Notes under the pieces: model-generated
What the model saw: only the letters and a program-made list of their open reading frames with translations
Told to the model about the DNA's origin: nothing
Database searches by the model: none
Assembly (NCBI GenBank): GCA_030427885.1
Contig: JAUICM010000002.1
Location: forward strand, 372,001-436,000
DNA: 64,000 bases
Direction: 5' to 3'
Origin: Rhodothermia bacterium
GTDB lineage: Bacteria; Bacteroidota; Rhodothermia; Balneolales; Balneolaceae
Program-made: the position numbers and the translations under genes
Shown: piece by piece, positions 34,192-42,143 of the stretch
Position numbering within the stretch: the first letter of the stretch is position 1
Layout of the letters: the number at the start of each line of letters is the position of its first letter

Positions 34192-34644
34192 ATGCCAACC
34201 ATAGCAGAGGTATCTCTCAAGTATCAGTCCCAGAGTACTTTTGATGAGAAGCCTACCATTACCAGCCCGGAACAAGCTGAGTCCTTTCTTCGATCTATCT
34301 GGGATACTGACACTATTGAACTCAGGGAGGAGTTCATAGTTGTACTATTAAGCAATGCCAAGAAAGCTCTTGGCTGGAGTAAGATTTCGACAGGAGGCCC
34401 TAATGCAACTATCGTTCATCCCGCCACTGTGTTTCAGCTGGTTCTTCTTGGGAACGCTCATAGCATCCTGATTTGTCATAACCACCCATCCGGAAGACTA
34501 GAAGCCAGTACCGCTGATATCCATCTTACCCAGCGCCTAATTAAAGCCGGAAAATTGTTCTCTATTGAGGTAGATGATCATATTCTTCTTACTCGGGATA
34601 GCTACCTGTCCTTCAGAAAAGAAGGGCTAATGAAAGAGAGATAA
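34192..34644 (+). CDS. RadC-like JAB-domain protein
   Basis: The 150-residue protein consists of a JAB/MPN-like RadC domain: REEFIVVLLSNAKKALG with the conserved Glu, HPATVFQLVLLGNA, and the metal-binding signature ICHNHPSGRLEASTADI (His96, His98, Asp109). The N-terminal UPF0758 helix-hairpin-helix segment of full RadC is missing, as in the short forms carried by phages and integrative elements. It is close to a DUF932-like gene, an arrangement often seen on mobile elements; a role in anti-defence or DNA processing is inferred, not shown. Confidence 0.88.
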   Translation: MPTIAEVSLKYQSQSTFDEKPTITSPEQAESFLRSIWDTDTIELREEFIVVLLSNAKKALGWSKISTGGPNATIVHPATVFQLVLLGNAHSILICHNHPSGRLEASTADIHLTQRLIKAGKLFSIEVDDHILLTRDSYLSFRKEGLMKER

Positions 34645-34660
34645 CCCCTCATTTAACTTG

Positions 34661-35623
34661 CTATTTATTATTAAGTTTGAATACGTGAATACCTGATTCA
34701 GGAAAAGCACCAGATACATAGACAGTTGAATCAACCACTACAGAGTGATAATGAATGAATTCTTTTTTTCCAATATTAGCCTCATACCTTTTTATAGGAT
34801 TCATATTCAAATCATAGAAGTCAAAAACTGGATTTTGATCATAAATTCCTAAAAAAATCCCTCCATCAGAAACAGACATTGATTTAAATATAAATTGATG
34901 AGAGGTGATGTTTGGTGTTTTATTAGTTACCTCACTCTGATTAACCCTCTTTAAATAATCAAAATCATTTAATAGATTGTAACTATTTATTAAATCACCA
35001 TTTAAGTTAAATATCTTTAAAACAGGATAGTATAGAAATAAGACATATACCTTGTCTTTAAAGACAGTTATTTTTATTAAATTATTTACATTTTTCTCTG
35101 CATCAAGAGCAAGTGGACTACCAAAACTTTTAATAAAATCTCCATTTAAATTATATATTTTTATGAGTTTATCATCCTCTTTTCTAAAAGAGAATGAATA
35201 TATTTTTCCTTCGTATATGTCAAACTCATATAAAGAATCTTTTAAAAGAAATTCGTCAATAAATTTACCGTTTAGGTTAAAAACCAAGATTTTGGACAAG
35301 TTACCATCATATACGTATACCTTTTCTCCTTCAAGTACTGAGATATAAGGAGACACATATTCACCAGGCCCTCTACCAGACCCTCCAAATTTTGAAAGTA
35401 AATCCCCAGATTTACTTATTGCATTAACTTGTTCCCCAAGTATGTCATTCACTAAAATTATACTATCCTGCATATCTATATAGTTGTTATACTTAAAGAA
35501 AATAGTGTCTTGTACATCTACAATACTCCTTTCAAAATCTAGATTTGATGGCTTTGTTTCGTTTGTATTACAAAATATTAGTAATAAGAGAAGTAGAATT
35601 AATGGTAAAGTTTTTTTGTACAT
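34661..35623 (-). CDS. 6-bladed beta-propeller lipoprotein (copy 1)
   Basis: Starting at ATG 35623 gives 320 residues with a lipoprotein-type signal, a Leu-rich stretch ending in LLIFC. The rest has the repeating strand pattern of the Bacteroidota 6-bladed beta-propeller family: SGRGPGEYVSP, LVFNLNGKFIDEF, KIYNLNGDFIKSFG, KIFNLNGDLINSY. It is paralogous to the broken gene at 36025-37088, sharing the GRGPG turn. Likely an outer-membrane or periplasmic lipoprotein. The region is markedly more AT-rich than the chromosomal arms, which supports foreign origin. It is divergent from the Cys-rich peptide gene. Confidence 0.75.
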   Translation of the reverse strand: MYKKTLPLILLLLLLIFCNTNETKPSNLDFERSIVDVQDTIFFKYNNYIDMQDSIILVNDILGEQVNAISKSGDLLSKFGGSGRGPGEYVSPYISVLEGEKVYVYDGNLSKILVFNLNGKFIDEFLLKDSLYEFDIYEGKIYSFSFRKEDDKLIKIYNLNGDFIKSFGSPLALDAEKNVNNLIKITVFKDKVYVLFLYYPVLKIFNLNGDLINSYNLLNDFDYLKRVNQSEVTNKTPNITSHQFIFKSMSVSDGGIFLGIYDQNPVFDFYDLNMNPIKRYEANIGKKEFIHYHSVVVDSTVYVSGAFPESGIHVFKLNNK

Positions 35624-35680
35624 ATTAAATAATTGTTTACAATATCTTTCCACATTATCCTTAACTAATTATAAATAATT

Positions 35681-35980
35681 ATGAAAAATTTCAAGAAACA
35701 TATTTTCATATTCTTAGGTATTTTCGTATTGATAGCATTAGACCTTCGGGTAACAGATGTGATACCTGGTGAAATATCATTTTCGGTTACTCAATCTGCA
35801 GAAGCAAAAATGTTTCGTGACCCACCAGTTGATGACTATGGTTGTTCTGATTTAAATGAAAATTGTAATAACCCACATGGAAGTTGCGGAGGTGCAGGTG
35901 GACCAGGTGCTTCTACTACTTGTGATATATGGTGCAATGGTGGACAATGGTTGTATTGTGATGGTTGGACTGGTGATTAA
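35681..35980 (+). CDS. small exported Cys-rich peptide
   Basis: The 99-residue product has an N-terminal membrane/signal segment (residues 7-22), a likely cleavage at SAEA|K (about residue 42) and a mature part with six Cys (55, 62, 69, 81, 85, 93) in a Gly-rich tail. Short exported peptides next to beta-propeller lipoproteins and thioredoxin-like proteins recall the NVEALA peptides of Bacteroides, but the sequence is not the same. It lies between two propeller genes and a CxxC protein, so three disulfides made by the neighbour are plausible. No function known. Confidence 0.6.
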   Translation: MKNFKKHIFIFLGIFVLIALDLRVTDVIPGEISFSVTQSAEAKMFRDPPVDDYGCSDLNENCNNPHGSCGGAGGPGASTTCDIWCNGGQWLYCDGWTGD

Positions 35981-36024
35981 AATATTTTTTAATGGAAATA
36001 TTTAACAATCAATTCAATTTTAGT

Positions 36025-37088
36025 ATGAACTGCTCCAAATTTTATTCCTGGAGCAGTTCAATTTTTATTACCCTCATAATTCTTTTCACAATTTTAACTT
36101 CGTGTTCTCAAAAAAATACAGAAGTAAATACTACAATTGAACAACTTGTTTTAAGTGCGAACTCTTTGAGACAAGACGGGGCTGATCTTTTTATAAATTA
36201 TCCAATAGATGTAGAACTAAAATCTGATAGTCTACTATATATTTCTGATCAACTTCAATCAACAATATTCATATTAAATTCTAATAGTATGAAATTAGAA
36301 AATGAAGTGAAAAGTTCAGGAAGAGGTCCGGGAAATTTCTATAATCAATACAGATTAAAATTTTTTGGGGATACAACATATTTGGTTGATCAAGGAAATG
36401 CCCGGCTTAAATTATTTGATAAAAAATGGAATGAGTTTGCTTCTTACATTCTGGAAGATTCAATGTTGGATTTCGATGTTTCTAATGGATATATATATAT
36501 TCTTGTGGGCCTGATTTTTTATTCTCTCCTATTTCACTTGAAGATGATAATTCCTTGATAAAAGTTAGAGACAAACATGGAAAACTTATTAACAGTTTTG
36601 GTAAATATTTAAATACCCCATCAAACATTCCTAAAGGCGCGAGTTGGTGCTCAATCCAAATCTATGATAATAAACTCTATGTTCTTTTCCGTTATTTCCC
36701 TGAGTTGAGGGTATATAATTTAGATGGGAAACTAATCTCTAGTAATAGCTTAGATAAGAATTATAATAAATATGTTACTCGTCATTATCTTGAGGAAACT
36801 TATTCAAATCCTTATAAACCGAGTATCTATTTTTTATTCAGAGGTTTGGAAATCGTTGATGATCGAATTTTTATTGGGCTTTCCGAAGTTTACTTGTCCC
36901 AGAAAAAATTAATCATTGATGAATATGATTTATCAATGAACAAAGTAAAATCGTATAGATACGATGGTTTCTCTCAACACTTCACTTGGTACGATTTTGC
37001 AGTTGACGTATCAAGAAATAAATTATCTTTTTTTGTTTCATACACGGATAATGAATCTAATATTGGAGAATTTAATGTCAAAGAATAG
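36025..37088 (+). pseudogene. 6-bladed beta-propeller lipoprotein (copy 2), frameshifted at an (AT)6 repeat
   Basis: The reading starts with a lipoprotein signal ending in ILTSC (ATG at 36025; 35992 is an alternative) and is homologous to the neighbour at 34661-35623, with SGRGPGNFYNQY and LKLFDKKWNEF. At 36489-36500 it contains ATATATATATAT. If one AT unit is removed, the frame continues as GYIYSCGPDFLFSPISLEDD into the second half (36510-37088), which again aligns to copy 1 (LINSFG, YVLFRYFP, LRVYNLDGKLISS). As read here the product stops at 36556. It is either a pseudogene, a phase-variable gene or an assembly error; the rest is intact. Confidence 0.7.
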
Positions 37089-37629
37089 TTTTTGGGCAAT
37101 TATAATAGTTCTAGTTTTCAGTAATATATATTTGCTTATACATGTAGAACAAGGTGATAATGTAAATGCCTCGGCTGAGTCGATCATAAAAACATCATTT
37201 GAACCCAATCTAATAGAAAAAGTATTTGAATTAGAGAATAAAATAGAGCTTGAGACAAATACTAATTTCCAACTCAAAGATTCTCCAATCAAGCTGGTTT
37301 ATTTTGTTCCATCTAAAAGTTGTGGAACATGTGTTAGATATATAAATAATATTTTAAATAAGAATCCAAATACATTATTGGATAAAATCTCAGTTATTTC
37401 AATATCGGACTCTACTGACTCTGCATTCGAAGCTTATCCTATAAATAAAGACTATACGCATCTTTCAAATATTGATAGACTTTTTACTGATTCTGATATT
37501 GATTTAAGTAACCCTGCATTCTTTTGGGTTTATAATAACAAAATAATAATAGGGGCACATATTACAACGATTGCACAACTACACAGGACAAAAAGCTTCT
37601 TGCAAAAGTTAAGTACCGTCGATTTTTAG
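37075..37629 (+). CDS. membrane-anchored thioredoxin-like protein
   Basis: From the ATG at 37075 the protein has 184 residues, a single N-terminal membrane helix (about 6-22), and a periplasmic thioredoxin-fold domain with the redox site VPSKSCGTCVRYI (Cys83, Cys86). It overlaps the end of the propeller gene by 14 bp, which suggests translational coupling with it. The CGTC pair would oxidise, reduce or isomerise disulfides; the neighbouring six-Cys peptide is a natural partner. The longer frame upstream lies within the propeller gene and is not used. Confidence 0.7.
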   Translation: MSKNSFWAIIIVLVFSNIYLLIHVEQGDNVNASAESIIKTSFEPNLIEKVFELENKIELETNTNFQLKDSPIKLVYFVPSKSCGTCVRYINNILNKNPNTLLDKISVISISDSTDSAFEAYPINKDYTHLSNIDRLFTDSDIDLSNPAFFWVYNNKIIIGAHITTIAQLHRTKSFLQKLSTVDF

Positions 37630-37962
37630 TTTCACTTTGTTACTAAGTTATATCCTTTAATTGGTAAATGGAGTAATTTAATCACAAAGCAAATATCGAA
37701 TGATTTAAAAACCATGGCTAAGATTACTAATGCTTCGGTGCTTTTCTTTACCAAAAAAATTTCAGAATCCGATACCGGGGGGTAGGTTTTAAAGAGAGGG
37801 TACCCGGTTTTAATAAGGCGGGGGTAGCCTAAATGGGACCCATTGGGAAGATTCTAATTAATTATGCTCATAGTATAATTCCCTTTTTTTGTATTGAGTT
37901 ATGAGGTTTTGGTAGGGTAGACCACTACCCCACTCAGTGGGATAGTGGCTTTATTATGCGAT
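37630..37962. other. non-coding stretch with palindromes at the end of the island cargo
   Basis: No credible gene is visible in these 333 bp. The left part is AT-rich. Around 37784-37830 there are G-runs and a GGGTACCC palindrome. At 37922-37948 there is a hairpin, CCACTA-c-CCCAC-TCA-GTGGG-a-TAGTGG, just after the stop of the primase gene on the minus strand. It may be a terminator without a U run or part of a replication origin. Confidence 0.5.
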
Positions 37963-40900
37963 TTACTTCCTGAACGTAATTACGTTGTAACCATTAGTCA
38001 CCCGAGTTGTAATTTTCCAATTCCGGTATGAGGCATAGGATTTTAGCCATGAATTAAACGTTTTGATTTGATTCTCAGCCAACTCACCATCACTAAAGTC
38101 ATGGAAGTCTGGAAAAACTGTACCAAGACTATTTTCTGGCTTAGCTATTACTTGACCACTTATTTTGTCTCTACCATTGAAGAGTAAGTTCACACTGTAT
38201 TCAAAATCCACTTCCAGAAACTTATCTGCCCACTCAATGAACAATGAATTGGTGTTACTAATCACCCTTCTTTTTGCATACGAAAGGGAGGTCTGACCTA
38301 CTAAGCCTTTCTTTAAGTAAAGCTGGAGGCATTCAATCATATATTGATCAAACCGTCTCCATTCTTCTGAATCCCAATCGTGGTATAGCCGGTGATTAAA
38401 CTCCTTTTCAGGTTTAACATTTTTGAAGTAGCTTGAGAACTCGATAATATGTTGCCTTCTCTCAAAACTATTACCTTGGCCATATAGAACACCATTTGTC
38501 GCGATTAAGATCTTTGGAGACTCTTCAAAGGGTATAGTGATTCTATTTTTGTACTTCTCTTCGATCTGCATATCATTAGTTATGACGTTGAAAAGCCCCT
38601 CGAAGTCAAAGTTTTCACGAGCATCATCGAAGAAAATGTGCTGGTCTCCTCTTCTAACACCCATAAAAGCAAACTTATCTTCAATCCGTGCGTTTTTTGC
38701 TGCTATGTAGCATTGCTTTCTAATATACTTCAGACTTTCAGCAAAAAGACTTTTACCTGTCCCACCCTGAGCCTTTCCAACCTCAGTTTCTTTATCGGTT
38801 AGAATTATCGCCTTAGTTATGGTCTTATCCTTAAAGGTATGCAGTAGATATCCAATAGAGGTTTTAAATGAATCAATAACGTTCTTATCTCCGCCGGTTA
38901 CTTTCTCAACAAACTGCTCAAAAACCGAAATCCTTCGTTCCTCGTCGTTCAAATCAAAGTCTCTTTCTAGTATTTGATCTCGCCAAACACACCCAGGAAT
39001 CTTTGAGTAAGGGATTTGACTTATTGAACTATGGGTTACCATAGTAACACCATTATTGTAAGTGATGTATGAACGGTCTCTGTCATCTCCTAAAAAACGG
39101 ACATATCCCTTTCTTAGAATGGCTAACGAGTTTTTTGATAACACTTTTTCCCTGTACCTAAGAAATAGCCTCACCAGTGTTTGTCTAGTTTCAAAACCTG
39201 ATCCGTTCACAATTACATTTTTGGATAACTTTTCCAGAATCTCATCGCGAATGAAATCTAAAAGTTGATGCTCTGTTACCAGATCGACGATATTCTTTTC
39301 AACCCGAATTAAGGATGGCTCCCCTCCGTGGTCTAGGTAAACTTTTTTGAATCCAGCATTACCTAGAACTCTCGACAGCATAAGCTCATCAATTTCTAGT
39401 TTTGGCTTTTTCGCATCTGTCAGATACCAAAACCGATTCCTTTCAGTATTTGTATTCCAAACATACATTGACCGATCAACCAATTCATTGATTTCGGATG
39501 CTTTGCTCTTATAGTTGATCTCATCACTATCGAGATCTTTCACTTCAGCTGGATTTACCCAATAAACCTCACAGTTAGAGGGGAGTATATCAGCATATCT
39601 CCTCACGTAATGAAGAGCATCTTTGTTTTGATCCTCCCCAAATGCAGATTTGAAAACGTATACTTTTTTCCAGGTACTGGCTTTAGCTTCCAAGAAGGAT
39701 CTTTGAAACCTATCGATAATTGGATTCCCATTATCAACAAGAGAAATCACATCTCTGCTTGTCTCAGAGGAGTATTGTAGAGCTGATAACGGAGATTCAA
39801 GAATACAAACCTCACTCAATCCAGATAAGTTTTCAGTCCCAAAATATGAGTCGAAGTACGCTGCTCCCTCTACAGGGATAAGAATATACCTTCCATTCTG
39901 TTCCACCAATTGATGGCATCCATTCAGGTGTGGCAAATGAATACATTGTACTTCATTACCATCAAGTTCAACATGTCCTAACCCGGCATTGAATCTTTGA
40001 AGAGTTTCATAATCTACAGACAGGTTTCGTTTCAGAGATTGCACGGTATCTGATACTGGGTTCTCTTTCAACTTTTGAACCCTACATTTATGGTCCTCTA
40101 ACCTCTCCGGATTCCAGTAGTCTTCAACACTACTCGTTATGGAGAAGGATGGATTGAAACTTGAAAGAATCTCACCACAAGGAACTTTATATCGATCAAG
40201 CAAGTGATAGAAAGTACCTATTGATATATCTCCATTTAAAGAATTTAGGCAAGTATCAAACTGCTTATTACACCTTTCCTCCTCATATTTATTGGATTGC
40301 TTACTTACTTTATGGTAGAGTACTCTTCCTGACTCACCTAAGTTGGCTAATGCAAATCCAACTTTGACCCAGTCATGATACATATCAGCCAAATTTATTC
40401 TATGCTCTTCAACATATTCTACAAGAGATGACATCTTTCTGATCAGTTCATCATTCTTAGTCTTATGGGGGTACGCTTTTTCAATGCTTGGATCTTGCTT
40501 CCATTTTACTGGAAGAATAACTGGATTCGCCTCAAGATTTAGATAAGCATCTTCATCCCAACAAAGAAAACACGCTGAAGCTACAGATTTAGGGGCTGGA
40601 TCTCCTTCCAATCCAATCATCTGTTCTACTTCAGAAGTAATGTAATTGTAGGCCTGAGATATTTCGTTCAATGTAATTTCTACCTTGTAGACTGACTTGA
40701 CCCCGTTACCACTTGGAGAAATAAAAAGCAGTACCGGTTGAAGATGTTCAAGCGTCCTTAACTTCGCTTTCGCTTCTTTAGGATTTGCTATGTTATCAAA
40801 GTCAATACAAACGAGGTTACTGAATTTTGTCAGTCCACTTGTCTTTCGTTCACGGAACTCGCCGGAAAATGTGACGAAATCAAAGTTTTTTGCTTTGAAC

Positions 40901-41052
40901 GACTTTGCTAAATCAGCATTAGTTATCTTTCTTAGCTCTTCTACAACATCTTTGTAAGAATCGCTTTTTATCTGATTATAAGTCTCTTCAATAGATATGC
41001 TAGAATGAGGACGAGTGTTATTTATTGGCTTGGTGTAATATGAGTATTTCAT
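37963..41052 (-). CDS. BT4734-like primase with SF3-type helicase domain (replication protein)
   Basis: The 1029-residue protein combines an N-terminal BT4734/VirE-N-like primase module (TFSGEFRERKTSGLTKFSNLVCIDFDNI, LLFISPSGNGVKSVYKV), a PriCT-like region (EHRINLADMYHDWVKVGFALA), a Toprim-like segment (LSEVCILESPLSALQYSSE) and a C-terminal helicase-like region with Walker A TGKS in QGGTGKSLFAESL, an acidic Walker B in QHIFFDDAREN and KILIATNG. This set is found in mobile elements of Bacteroidota. It would start and drive island replication. It is the right-most gene of the island and is preceded by three inverted repeats. Confidence 0.82.
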   Translation of the reverse strand: MKYSYYTKPINNTRPHSSISIEETYNQIKSDSYKDVVEELRKITNADLAKSFKAKNFDFVTFSGEFRERKTSGLTKFSNLVCIDFDNIANPKEAKAKLRTLEHLQPVLLFISPSGNGVKSVYKVEITLNEISQAYNYITSEVEQMIGLEGDPAPKSVASACFLCWDEDAYLNLEANPVILPVKWKQDPSIEKAYPHKTKNDELIRKMSSLVEYVEEHRINLADMYHDWVKVGFALANLGESGRVLYHKVSKQSNKYEEERCNKQFDTCLNSLNGDISIGTFYHLLDRYKVPCGEILSSFNPSFSITSSVEDYWNPERLEDHKCRVQKLKENPVSDTVQSLKRNLSVDYETLQRFNAGLGHVELDGNEVQCIHLPHLNGCHQLVEQNGRYILIPVEGAAYFDSYFGTENLSGLSEVCILESPLSALQYSSETSRDVISLVDNGNPIIDRFQRSFLEAKASTWKKVYVFKSAFGEDQNKDALHYVRRYADILPSNCEVYWVNPAEVKDLDSDEINYKSKASEINELVDRSMYVWNTNTERNRFWYLTDAKKPKLEIDELMLSRVLGNAGFKKVYLDHGGEPSLIRVEKNIVDLVTEHQLLDFIRDEILEKLSKNVIVNGSGFETRQTLVRLFLRYREKVLSKNSLAILRKGYVRFLGDDRDRSYITYNNGVTMVTHSSISQIPYSKIPGCVWRDQILERDFDLNDEERRISVFEQFVEKVTGGDKNVIDSFKTSIGYLLHTFKDKTITKAIILTDKETEVGKAQGGTGKSLFAESLKYIRKQCYIAAKNARIEDKFAFMGVRRGDQHIFFDDARENFDFEGLFNVITNDMQIEEKYKNRITIPFEESPKILIATNGVLYGQGNSFERRQHIIEFSSYFKNVKPEKEFNHRLYHDWDSEEWRRFDQYMIECLQLYLKKGLVGQTSLSYAKRRVISNTNSLFIEWADKFLEVDFEYSVNLLFNGRDKISGQVIAKPENSLGTVFPDFHDFSDGELAENQIKTFNSWLKSYASYRNWKITTRVTNGYNVITFRK

Positions 41053-41299
41053 TACTGTATTTGTTGTTCTGTGTCAGAAGACACAGAAATTTCCGTTTCA
41101 CTCACATTTAGTGAGCGGAAGGGACATACAGCATTATTCTTTCAATGTGATTTAAGCCAGCATATTCTCCTATCCCCATAGGGAGGTGGAAGCAGCGGAA
41201 AAAGAAGTTAAATTAATATCACCTTTTAGCTTCAGTATCAGAAATAGATTCTAACTATCTATTTAATAGTAATTGATTAACAATTTTGAATTAGTCCAT

Positions 41300-41319
41300 T
41301 TCTCAGTATAATCTCAGTA
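41300..41319 (+). repeat. probable integrase arm-site repeat, right end
   Basis: Identical 20-bp copy of 22589-22608 in the same orientation, 77 bp inside the right att repeat. A third related unit, AATCAGTAATC, follows at about 41323. Confidence 0.65.
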
Positions 41320-41363
41320 GTAAATCAGTAATCGGCGTGGTTACTGGGAGAGCTGAAAAAGAA

Positions 41364-41395
41364 AAAGCCTCTCAGAACTTAATCTAAGAGGCTTT
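41364..41395. terminator. terminator at the right island end
   Basis: AAAGCCTCT (41364-41372) and AGAGGCTTT (41387-41395) form a perfect 9-bp stem with a 14-nt loop, 5 bp from the tRNA 3' end on the minus strand. It probably ends the right tRNA-Gly transcript, in place of the native hairpin now on the left side. Confidence 0.8.
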
Positions 41396-41396
41396 C

Positions 41397-41473
41397 TAAG
41401 AGCGAGAAACGAGACTCGAACTCGCGACCCCAACCTTGGCAAGGTTGTGCTCTACCAACTGAGCTATTCTCGC
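41397..41473. repeat. island flank: 77-bp direct repeat, right copy
   Basis: Identical to 22484-22560, same orientation, containing the full tRNA-Gly gene. It marks the right boundary of the island. Confidence 0.85.
41401..41473 (-). tRNA. tRNA-Gly (anticodon GCC), right copy
   Basis: Identical in all 73 nt to the left copy, with a complete cloverleaf and GCC anticodon. Its 5' flank is chromosomal, so it keeps the original promoter and is probably the functional gene; its 3' flank is island DNA with a new terminator. Confidence 0.95.
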
Positions 41474-41692
41474 ATTCAGTAAATTCTTCCGTTTTGGAAG
41501 GGCAACAAATATACAATTGAATACTATTACATATCAACCCCATTTTTAAGAAAATTCAGGAAAATGTTCCCGCAGTTTTGGAAATAAATATTTTATTCCT
41601 ATTGGGAATTGATTTAATAAATTTTTTGTATTTCCATGGAAGTTCAATTTATTCGGATGTTTCAAATTATATACTAATAACTGACTAAAGCT

Positions 41693-42139
41693 ATGGGACA
41701 ACAACAAATATTTATGATCATTCTGGTACTCATCATTGTTGTACTTGGGGTATTGCTTGGAATGCAGCTCATCAAAACTGAAAACGTGGCATTTATGGAA
41801 GATGAATACAACCAGATCATGCTGGAAACTGCAGAACTTTTTCAGGCTACCTATGAAAAACCTGAATTATTCGGTGGAGCTGCCCATAATTGGAGTAAAG
41901 TAAATTTCAATCATGTTGCATGTTCATTTGGAACCGTTGCATCCGGCGACCCCAGAATGTGTAATTCTGAGGATGGGACCTTATCTATACTTGCAAATGG
42001 TAATGGTCGGGATAATACCCATTTAGTGATGAGCGCTGTTGCACACATTAGCGGGCAGGATAATCATCACTTGTATACCAGACAGTTGAATGTGTATGCT
42101 GATAGTATCATTTTTGTGACTGAGTGGATCAAACGTTGA
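41693..42139 (+). CDS. pilin-like N-anchored membrane protein (paralogue 2)
   Basis: The 148-residue protein starts MGQQQIFMIILVLIIVVLG, a single hydrophobic helix following a two-residue leader, then a globular domain with NWSKVNF, two Cys (in HVACSFG and RMCNSE) and AHISGQDNHHLYTRQLNVY. It is a paralogue of 19067..19507; the two flank the tRNA-Gly locus at similar distances outside the island. The N-helix resembles type IV pilins, but the leader is minimal and position +5 is not Glu. Role unknown. Confidence 0.7.
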   Translation: MGQQQIFMIILVLIIVVLGVLLGMQLIKTENVAFMEDEYNQIMLETAELFQATYEKPELFGGAAHNWSKVNFNHVACSFGTVASGDPRMCNSEDGTLSILANGNGRDNTHLVMSAVAHISGQDNHHLYTRQLNVYADSIIFVTEWIKR

Positions 42140-42143
42140 TTTG

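Larger units (their letters stand above)
41053..41396. other. palindrome-rich leader upstream of the primase gene and right island end
   Basis: No gene is visible in these 344 bp. They hold inverted repeats TTCTGTGTC-AGAA-GACACAGAA (41067-41088), TTCCG-CTCAC-GTGAG-CGGAA (41091-41120) and CCTAT-cccc-ATAGG (41169-41182), then the arm-site repeat at 41300-41319 and a terminator at 41364-41395. This combination suggests a control region and perhaps the replication origin for the island. Confidence 0.55.

Noticed and set aside
37075-37629. A longer start at 36964 for the thioredoxin-like gene
   Set aside because: The extra part lies inside the propeller gene and removes the plain N-terminal anchor.
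22561-41396. CRISPR array, insertion-sequence transposase or toxin-antitoxin pair within the island
   Set aside because: I looked for regular spaced repeats, DDE transposase motifs and paired small toxin genes and saw none that I could support.
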